From positions 1 through 5,660 of the forward strand of contig CANSLE010000173.1 of NCBI GenBank assembly GCA_947647645.1: a stretch of DNA of 5,660 bases, in the 5' to 3' direction. Source of the DNA: an uncultured Microbacterium sp. Lineage in GTDB: Bacteria > Actinomycetota > Actinomycetes > Actinomycetales > Microbacteriaceae. Position numbers and translations under genes: made by a program. Shown here one piece after another: positions 1 to 3,915 of the stretch; positions within the stretch are counted from its first letter, which is position 1, and each line of letters starts with the position of its first letter. The notes beneath the pieces were generated by a model. The model was not told the origin of the DNA and ran no database searches. It saw only the letters and a program-made list of their open reading frames with translations.

Positions 1-105
1 CTCGGGACGCGGGCCGTGGGCTGCGGCATCCCTTCTCGGCAGCGACGTGCGCCGCGGCGCGGGCGCGGCCTGCGGGCGGCGGGGCGGGGTCTGGATCGTT
101 GTCAT
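1..105 (-). CDS. pstA: PstA, phosphate ABC transporter permease (N-terminal fragment, cut by window edge)
   Basis: Only the first 35 codons are present. The reading begins MTTIQTPPRRPQAAPAP and continues as a Pro/Ala/Arg-rich, uncharged-to-basic cytoplasmic tail; the membrane segments would lie beyond the left edge. The call rests mainly on position: it starts 8 bases after the pstC stop on the same strand, where pstA follows pstC in pst operons. A tail of this kind before the first helix is common in actinobacterial PstA. The ATG is well supported by a Shine-Dalgarno GAGG six bases upstream, formed by bases overlapping the pstC TGA (gagcTGAGGcatcccATG), so the two genes are probably translationally coupled. 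PstA would pair with PstC to form the membrane channel that moves phosphate inward, powered by PstB. No PstA-specific motif is visible, so the assignment is inference. Confidence 0.72.
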   Translation of the reverse strand, partial: MTTIQTPPRRPQAAPAPRRTSLPRRDAAAHGPRPE

Positions 106-113
106 GGGATGCC

Positions 114-1142
114 TCAGCTCGCCGCGCCCGAACGGGAGCGCTGGATGATGATGCCGGCGAGGAAGTTGACGGCCATGGTGATCAGGAACAGCACGAGCCC
201 CGCGGCCATGAGCCCCGACAGCTCGAACTGGCTCGCCTCGCCGTAGCGGAGGGCCACGAGCGACGAGATCGAGTTGGTGCCGGTGGCGAGCACGTGCCAG
301 TTGATGACGAAGATCGGGCTGATCACGAGGTACACCGCGATCGTCTCGCCGAGGGCACGGCCCAGGCCCAGCATCGTGCCGCCGATGATGCCGCCGAATC
401 CGAACGGGTAGACGACGCTGCGGATCATGCCCCACTTGCTGCTGCCCAGTGCCAGCGCGCCCTCGCGTTCGCCGACGGGTGCCTGACTGAACACCTCGCG
501 CATGATGGATGCCGCGATCGGCGCGACCATCATCGCCACCACGAGCCCGGCCAGGAACGCCGACGCCGTGAAGACCGTGGGGGTGGCCAGCGGGTTGCTC
601 GGGTCGAACTGCGGCACCGAGAAGATCGGGATCCAGCCGAGGTAGGTGGAGATCCACTGCGAGACGGGGATGATCTGGCCCTCGAGCCAGAACATGCCCC
701 ACAGTCCGTAGACGACGGAGGGGATCGCGGCCATCAGGTCGACGATGCCGATGAGGAAGCGCTTGACGCCGTCGGGGGCGTACTCGGAGATGTAGGTGGC
801 CGTGCCGATCGCCAGCGGCAGCGCCACCGCGATCGCGATCAGCGCGATCGTCACCGTGCCGAACAGCACCGCGGCGATGCCGAACCGGCCGGAGTTGGGC
901 TCCCAGTCCTGCTGCGTGAAGAACGACGGACCGGCCGCGGCGAGCGCCTCGGCGCCGCGCACGGCGAGGAAGACCCCGACGAGGGTCATGATCGCCAGCA
1001 CGATCACCCCGCCCCCGTGCGCGCCGATGCGGAAGACGTTGTCCGAGACGCTGCGCGGACGCGTCAGCTGACGCGGACGGTCCTCTCCGGTCTCGACATC
1101 TCGGGTGTCGAGGGACGCGTGATGCGTGCCCGGCTGTGCCAT
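114..1142 (-). CDS. pstC: PstC, phosphate ABC transporter permease subunit
   Basis: This 342-residue integral membrane protein is one of the two permease subunits of the PstSCAB high-affinity phosphate importer. After a polar cytoplasmic tail (about residues 1-40), hydrophobic segments lie near 43-63, 89-115, 130-150, 190-215, 248-285 and 308-333, matching the six-helix PstC fold. The region RFGIAAVLFGTVTIALIAI (86-104) is typical of the start of the transport domain. The ABC-permease EAA loop that docks on the ATPase is clear at 225-267 (EREGALALGSSKWGMI, then GLGRALGET). I chose ATG at 1142 rather than the one 30 bases upstream because AAGGG at 1150-1154 sits seven bases before it, and the upstream residues are not PstC-like. 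It is the first gene of a leftward operon with pstA following. No pstS precedes it, which is unusual, although a PHO-box-like repeat lies 116-137 bases upstream. Confidence 0.96.
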   Translation of the reverse strand: MAQPGTHHASLDTRDVETGEDRPRQLTRPRSVSDNVFRIGAHGGGVIVLAIMTLVGVFLAVRGAEALAAAGPSFFTQQDWEPNSGRFGIAAVLFGTVTIALIAIAVALPLAIGTATYISEYAPDGVKRFLIGIVDLMAAIPSVVYGLWGMFWLEGQIIPVSQWISTYLGWIPIFSVPQFDPSNPLATPTVFTASAFLAGLVVAMMVAPIAASIMREVFSQAPVGEREGALALGSSKWGMIRSVVYPFGFGGIIGGTMLGLGRALGETIAVYLVISPIFVINWHVLATGTNSISSLVALRYGEASQFELSGLMAAGLVLFLITMAVNFLAGIIIQRSRSGAAS

Positions 1143-1257
1143 GCGGTTTCCCTTGAATCCATGGCGGCACACCTCGCCGCCCGGGGGATAGCCTGCGACG
1201 GACGGGGTGGGATGCCACCCGCGAGAAGGGTGCCCAATTGCGAAACGCCGGGTTCCT

Positions 1258-1279
1258 CAAGAGTGAACAATGGACGAAC
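1258..1279 (-). promoter_or_regulatory. Candidate PHO box (two 11-base direct repeats) upstream of pstC
   Basis: Read on the minus strand, positions 1279-1269 give GTTCGTCCATT and 1268-1258 give GTTCACTCTTG, two adjacent 11-base units both starting GTTC with C at position 7 of unit 1 and position 6 of unit 2. Phosphate-responsive regulators of Actinobacteria (PhoP of Streptomyces, RegX3 of mycobacteria) bind direct repeats of GTTCACC-like units at 11-12 base spacing in front of pst genes. The site is 116 bases before the pstC start. A weak -10 could be CAATTG at 1235-1240, about one helical spacer downstream. The match of unit 1 (GTTCGTC instead of GTTCACC) is imperfect, and the same bases also contain the GGACGAA heptamer discussed in the findings. 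Confidence 0.5.
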
Positions 1280-1294
1280 TCGTGCGGCCGGGGA

Positions 1295-1324
1295 TTGCCG
1301 ACCCGGGGTCGACGCGCATATTTT
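1295..1324 (+). promoter_or_regulatory. Candidate sigma-70 promoter for the two-component operon
   Basis: TTGCCG at 1295-1300 and TATTTT at 1319-1324 are separated by 18 bases and resemble -35 and -10 hexamers. The AT-rich -10 stands out in this GC-rich DNA. Transcription would begin near 1331, giving a leader of nearly 190 bases that includes the dyad at 1423-1440. A 13-bp dyad (CGACCC-G-GGGTCG, 1299-1311) lies within the spacer and could be a repressor or activator site. The match is by eye; a promoter nearer the gene, around or after the 1423-1440 dyad, is equally possible. Confidence 0.35.
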
Positions 1325-1421
1325 TCGTCCTACCGCCGTCCGCGCGGCAGCGAACCGCGAAATCCCGCGGATTCCCGAGGCTCACACCGTCGCGCGGATG
1401 CCCGGGCGGAAATGTCGGAAA

Positions 1422-1443
1422 GTTCGTCAATACGGACGAAACC
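1422..1443 (+). promoter_or_regulatory. Dyad motif copy 1 (GTTCGTC-N5-GGACGAAACC), candidate regulator operator
   Basis: TTCGTC (1423-1428) and GACGAA (1435-1440) form perfect 6-base inverted half-sites around a 6-base centre. This is an 18-bp site, a size and symmetry typical of NarL/LuxR-type response-regulator dimers. The whole 22-base block matches 3604-3625 at 19 positions, with the three mismatches all in the central five bases (AATAC here, CTTTC there). It lies 77 bases before the kinase start codon, in the region shared with pstC. An operator role for the regulator encoded next door is inference. Confidence 0.5.
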
Positions 1444-1517
1444 CCGTCACCGGGCGTCGCATACGCAGGTACGCGAGCGGTGAGATCATGATCGTGCCGG
1501 CCCGGAAAGCAGGAGTC

Positions 1518-2837
1518 ATGGCGAGACCCACACGCCCAGAATCGGGCGCGCCCACGGCATCCGCGATCGGCGTGCCGTCGCCGAGCGGGAAGCTGACGAG
1601 CGTGCTCGGGAGTCGTCGAGCAATCCTCGCGCTCGCAACGATCGTGTTCGTCACGACGGCGATCCAGGTGCTGATGAAACCCACCGTCGGCATCCTCTCG
1701 GAGTCGTTCACGTGGAATCATCCGCTCCCCCTCGGCACGGTCGCCGCACTGGCGGGCATCATCACGGCCCTGCAGTCCGCGTCGCTGCTCATGGCGCCCC
1801 GCCTGCCGCAGGCCGCCGTCCTGGCCACCGTCGCGTTCTATCTCGCGATGATCCTCCTCGGCGTTCCGAATTGGGCATCGGGGATGCCGTTCGTCGTCGC
1901 CGTCGCGATGTTCCTGCTCACGTCTCGCAGCTCGTGGCGCGCGAGCGCCGCCTGGCTCGTCCTCGTCACCGTTCTGGCGCTGGGCGGACTGCTCGCATGG
2001 GCCCTGTCGACGGGTTCTCCCACCGGCGTGCTCCTGGCCTGGGGCACCTCGGAGGGTGTCGCCTTCATTGCCCCGGTCGCGGGAGCCGCGGCCCTCGGCA
2101 CGTGGTGGGGCATCCGCTCTCGGGGGGTGGAACGGGCACAGGCCGAGATCGCCGCCGCCGCGCGCGCCCAGGAGGAGCGGATCGCGCAGGCTCGTACTCA
2201 GGAGCGCCTGACGATCGCGCAGGAGTTGCATGACGTGGCCGGACAGCACCTGGCCGGGCTGCTCTCTCTCGCCGACGCCGCGATCGAGGTCGACGTGCGT
2301 GACCCCGATCGCGCGCTCGCGCTCATCGAGGACATGCGGCTCGAAGGGCGATACGCCTCCGCCAGCCTCTACGCCGCACTCCGCGACCTCCGCGCGGTGG
2401 GCGAGGAGCACGTGGCGCACACGCCTGACCTTGCACAGGTTTCCGACCTGATCGACTACTGGCGGCGCCGCGGCATGCGCGTGGACGCGCGCATCGGGGA
2501 CGATCTCGACGACCTGCCGGCGATGGTGTCGACGAGCGCGTATCGCGGCATCCAGGAGTCGCTCACCAACGCCGCCAAACATGCTCCCGGAGCGTCTGTG
2601 CGGGTGAGCGTGGCGAAGGAGGATCAGCACCTGTACGTGCGCGTCGAGAACGCGGCGGCGGACGGGAGGGCGCCGGCCCAGGGCGTCGGGCTCGGCTGGG
2701 GCCTGGACGGGCTGCGCGAGAGGATCCGGCTGCTGACCGGTACGGTCGAGGCGGGCCCTGCGCCGGGGGGAGGCTGGAGCGTGGAGCTGGTGATACCCGT
2801 GCTCGAGGTCGAGACGCACGCGGCGACTGCACGCTGA
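1518..2837 (+). CDS. Sensor histidine kinase, NarL/DesK-like class, six predicted TM helices
   Basis: This 439-residue inner-membrane kinase would autophosphorylate on His and pass phosphate to the regulator encoded next. Hydrophobic segments near residues 35-53, 72-92, 97-116, 122-135, 144-163 and 180-199 form a compact membrane sensor with only short loops and no folded extracellular domain. A helical linker rich in Ala, Glu, Arg and Gln (204-228) leads to the HisKA_3 motif ERLTIAQELHD, with H238 as phosphoacceptor. The ATPase domain shows the N box IQESLTNAAKHA (345-356) and a G box GVGLGWGLDGLRERI (389-403). The start is uncertain: ATG 1518 has AGGAG only two bases before it; ATG 1488 and GTG 1602 (GGGAAG upstream) are in frame, and all retain every helix. 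The same frame is open far to the left, but there it is antisense to pstC and not protein-like. The stop overlaps the regulator start (TGATG). Confidence 0.93.
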   Translation: MARPTRPESGAPTASAIGVPSPSGKLTSVLGSRRAILALATIVFVTTAIQVLMKPTVGILSESFTWNHPLPLGTVAALAGIITALQSASLLMAPRLPQAAVLATVAFYLAMILLGVPNWASGMPFVVAVAMFLLTSRSSWRASAAWLVLVTVLALGGLLAWALSTGSPTGVLLAWGTSEGVAFIAPVAGAAALGTWWGIRSRGVERAQAEIAAAARAQEERIAQARTQERLTIAQELHDVAGQHLAGLLSLADAAIEVDVRDPDRALALIEDMRLEGRYASASLYAALRDLRAVGEEHVAHTPDLAQVSDLIDYWRRRGMRVDARIGDDLDDLPAMVSTSAYRGIQESLTNAAKHAPGASVRVSVAKEDQHLYVRVENAAADGRAPAQGVGLGWGLDGLRERIRLLTGTVEAGPAPGGGWSVELVIPVLEVETHAATAR

Positions 2838-3511
2838 TGCCCCGCGCCAAGATCATCCGCGTGCTCGTCGTCGACGACAACCGCAAGGTGAGGCAGGGCC
2901 TGCGCATGCGACTCGAGCACGCCGGCAACGTGTGGGTCGGCGAGGCGGCCAGCGGCGAAGAGGCCGTGCGTCGCGCGCAGACGGACCGGCCCGACGTGAT
3001 CATCATGGACCTGCACATGCCCCGCATGGACGGGTTGCAGGCGATGTGCCTCATCCTCGAGGCGGCCACCCGCAAGCGCCCCAAGGTGCTCATGCTCACC
3101 AGCGACGTCAGCGACCGGTTCGTCGTCGAGGCGATGGAGGCCGGCGCGTCGGGGTACCTGTTGAAGAATCACGAGACCGACAACCTCATCGACATCGTGC
3201 GGCGCACCCTCGACGGCGAGTCGACGGTCTCGCCGCGACTGACCCCGCGGCTGCTGCGCGAGCTGTCGGAGCTGCGCCAGGAGCAGCCCGACTGGGCCGC
3301 GATCGCGTCGCTGTCGGCTGCGGAGCGACGGGTGACGGCCCTGCTGGCCTCCGGGAAGACGACCAACGAGGAGATCGCGGCCGTGCTGAGGCTGTCGCCC
3401 TACACCGTGCGGAGCCAGGTCGCCTCCGCCATCCGCCGTCTCGGCCTGTCGGACCGTACACAGCTGGCCCTCTGGGGGGCGCGCAACCGACTCGACACGA
3501 CGGGCTCCTAG
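2837..3511 (+). CDS. NarL/LuxR-family DNA-binding response regulator
   Basis: This 224-residue cytoplasmic regulator is the evident partner of the kinase just upstream. The receiver domain (about 6-122) has all the expected residues: acid pocket D13-D14 in VLVVDDN, phosphoacceptor D58 in IIMDLHMPRMDG, T88 in LMLTSD and K110 in GYLLK. A linker of about 35 residues leads to a C-terminal LuxR-type helix-turn-helix (about 157-213): LSAAERRVTALLASGKTTNEEIA, LSPYTVRSQVASAIRRLG, then LSDRTQLAL. In the recognition helix the usual TVKxHV is TVRSQV, so the common His is Gln. The length is typical for the family. The ATG shares its A with the kinase TGA and has no clear Shine-Dalgarno sequence, so translation is probably coupled. 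Its targets are unknown; the dyads at 1422-1443 and 3604-3625 and the lanthipeptide synthetase downstream make autoregulation and control of that locus plausible, as with RamR/AmfR. Confidence 0.96.
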   Translation: MPRAKIIRVLVVDDNRKVRQGLRMRLEHAGNVWVGEAASGEEAVRRAQTDRPDVIIMDLHMPRMDGLQAMCLILEAATRKRPKVLMLTSDVSDRFVVEAMEAGASGYLLKNHETDNLIDIVRRTLDGESTVSPRLTPRLLRELSELRQEQPDWAAIASLSAAERRVTALLASGKTTNEEIAAVLRLSPYTVRSQVASAIRRLGLSDRTQLALWGARNRLDTTGS

Positions 3512-3526
3512 GTCCGGGTTCGGAAG

Positions 3527-3545
3527 CGGGACCCCCGGGGTCCCG
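3527..3545 (+). terminator. Inverted repeat just after the response regulator, possible terminator
   Basis: CGGGACCCC and GGGGTCCCG are perfect 9-base arms around a single C, starting 16 bases after the regulator stop. As RNA it would fold with a 6-7 bp GC stem and a small loop. No U-tract follows (gacacc), so it may only slow polymerase, protect the mRNA 3' end or be a DNA site. A competing pairing exists: GTCCGGG at 3512-3518 with CCCGGAC at 3542-3548. Confidence 0.4.
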
Positions 3546-3561
3546 GACACCCTCGACGACT

Positions 3562-3591
3562 CGGGTGCCCTCGGTGTCGGGCCGGCACCCG
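3562..3591 (+). repeat. Inverted repeat, 8-bp stem with 14-base loop
   Basis: CGGGTGCC (3562-3569) and GGCACCCG (3584-3591) are exact reverse complements. The right arm overlaps a short direct repeat, CGGGCCGGC, at 3578-3586 and 3590-3598. It lies between the post-regulator repeat and the second dyad copy. Function unknown; in DNA this rich in G and C, an 8-bp stem of this kind may be incidental. Confidence 0.4.
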
Positions 3592-3603
3592 GGCCGGCGC
3601 GCC

Positions 3604-3625
3604 GTTCGTCCTTTCGGACGAAACC
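3604..3625 (+). promoter_or_regulatory. Dyad motif copy 2 (GTTCGTC-N5-GGACGAAACC)
   Basis: This is the partner of the block at 1422-1443, with identical flanking bases and the same TTCGTC-N6-GACGAA symmetry (3605-3610 and 3617-3622). Here the stem extends to 7 bp (TTCGTCC/GGACGAA) around TTTC; on the opposite strand the loop reads GAAA, a GNRA-type tetraloop. It is 93 bases after the regulator stop and 290 before the lanKC start. It could be an operator for the NarL-type regulator, a small hairpin in the regulator's 3' end, or the first half of an attenuator, because its right half is complementary to 3699-3708. Confidence 0.5.
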
Positions 3626-3661
3626 GGGGCCGGGGCACCGCCTGAGAGCGCGCTCAGCAGC

Positions 3662-3678
3662 CGTGCGCTCGACGCACG
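3662..3678 (+). repeat. Small hairpin abutting the main terminator stem
   Basis: CGTGCG (3662-3667) and CGCACG (3673-3678) form a 6-bp stem with loop CTCGA, ending one base before the 12-bp stem at 3679. The arms match inner parts of that larger stem, since CGCACG recurs at 3685-3690 and CGTGCG at 3694-3699. The two hairpins could therefore exchange strands. Confidence 0.45.
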
Positions 3679-3705
3679 CGAAACCGCACGCGACGTGCGG
3701 TTTCG
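3679..3705 (+). terminator. Strong perfect 12-bp stem-loop, probable intrinsic (bidirectional) terminator
   Basis: CGAAACCGCACG (3679-3690) and CGTGCGGTTTCG (3694-3705) are exact reverse complements around a 3-base CGA loop, with a G-U closing pair possible outside (3678/3706). The GC-rich top over an AAA/TTT-containing base is a usual form of rho-independent terminators in high-GC Actinobacteria, and the symmetry allows it to act in either direction. The downstream bases are tcccc, not a U-tract. It is 168 bases beyond the regulator stop, so it most likely ends the two-component transcript and insulates lanKC, unless it is read through conditionally. Confidence 0.75.
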
Positions 3706-3726
3706 TCCCCGCCACGTCACCTCCCC

Positions 3727-3739
3727 GCCGTCGGACGGC
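3727..3739. repeat. 13-bp dyad GCCGTC-G-GACGGC upstream of lanKC
   Basis: This perfect 6-1-6 inverted repeat lies about 180 bases before the lanKC start and after the terminator stem. The same half-sites recur in the hairpin at 3862-3880. The spacing of one base makes it a DNA-binding-site shape rather than an RNA hairpin. Such half-sites arise readily in DNA of this composition, so support is weak. Confidence 0.3.
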
Positions 3740-3861
3740 CACCCCCCGGACTCCCGCGGGCGGATCGTTACCCGAGCGGTCGCACGGCCGACATCCGCTC
3801 GTCACGACCCGGCAATCCCTCGCGCCGCGCGCTCCGCGACACCGGGGGGCAAGATGGGCAC

Positions 3862-3880
3862 GGCCGTCCTGGGGACGGCC
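3862..3880 (+). repeat. Perfect 8-bp hairpin in the lanKC upstream or leader region
   Basis: GGCCGTCC (3862-3869) and GGACGGCC (3873-3880) are exact reverse complements with loop TGG, ending 35 bases before the GTG start and 25 before the Shine-Dalgarno sequence. If transcription begins upstream, it forms a stable leader stem that could affect transcription or translation initiation of lanKC; if transcription begins downstream, it may be an operator. It has no terminator-like tract. Confidence 0.45.
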
Positions 3881-3905
3881 ACCTCCGCCGCCCCGACGCC
3901 GGACC

Positions 3906-3911
3906 GAAGGA
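3906..3911 (+). promoter_or_regulatory. Ribosome binding site that fixes the GTG start of lanKC
   Basis: GAAGGA at 3906-3911 lies four bases before GTG at 3916. The ATG at 3911 overlaps this sequence but is in another frame, which stops at 3979 and encodes nothing recognisable. The GTG frame opens directly into family-like residues (DALYTRFATADPDFYD), so the site supports GTG 3916 as the true start. Confidence 0.75.
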
Positions 3912-3915
3912 TGAC

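Larger units (their letters stand above)
1143..1517. other. Divergent intergenic region between pstC and the two-component operon
   Basis: The 375 bases hold no gene I can support. The A+T content rises locally (for example catattttt at 1317-1325), unlike the flanking coding DNA. Leftward, towards pstC, there is a direct repeat resembling a PHO box and then a small hairpin (GGGTGG-GATG-CCACCC, 1205-1220) in the predicted pstC leader. Rightward there is a candidate promoter at 1295-1324 with a dyad in its spacer, an 18-bp dyad at 1423-1440, and a perfect GATCATGATC palindrome at 1484-1493. The long open frames that cross this region on both strands are extensions of shadow frames and lack gene-like residues. 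Confidence 0.75.
3512..3915. other. Intergenic region rich in inverted repeats between regulator and lanKC
   Basis: I find no supportable gene in these 404 bases. Open frames here (for example from ATG 3695 or 3854) encode Arg/Pro/Thr-rich sequence with no leader-peptide character and run out of frame into lanKC. The left half (3527-3708) contains five or more hairpin-capable repeats, including a perfect 12-bp stem. The right half carries two dyads with the same GCCGTC/GACGGC half-sites: 3727-3739, spaced by one base, and 3863-3879 as part of a perfect 8-bp hairpin. No convincing -35/-10 pair for lanKC is visible; GTTACC near 3768-3773 is a weak -10 candidate. Confidence 0.7.

Noticed and set aside
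1484..1493. GATCATGATC palindrome as an operator
   Set aside because: It is a 10-base palindrome without a second copy noticed; it may be chance and overlaps a possible alternative start of the kinase.
99..1517. Leftward extension of the kinase reading frame to an ATG at 99 (912 codons in total)
   Set aside because: The first 470 or so residues are antisense to pstC and rich in Arg, Asp, His and Glu with no domain character. The kinase protein begins only at about 1488-1602.
1257..2819. 520-codon open frame on the minus strand opposite the kinase gene
   Set aside because: Composition is dominated by Arg, Gly, Asp and His, a typical GC-rich shadow. The opposite strand carries an unmistakable histidine kinase.
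3542..3715. CRISPR-like or mobile-element terminal repeats suggested by the dense inverted repeats
   Set aside because: The repeats differ from each other, have no regular spacing or spacers, and no transposase or integrase is encoded in the window.
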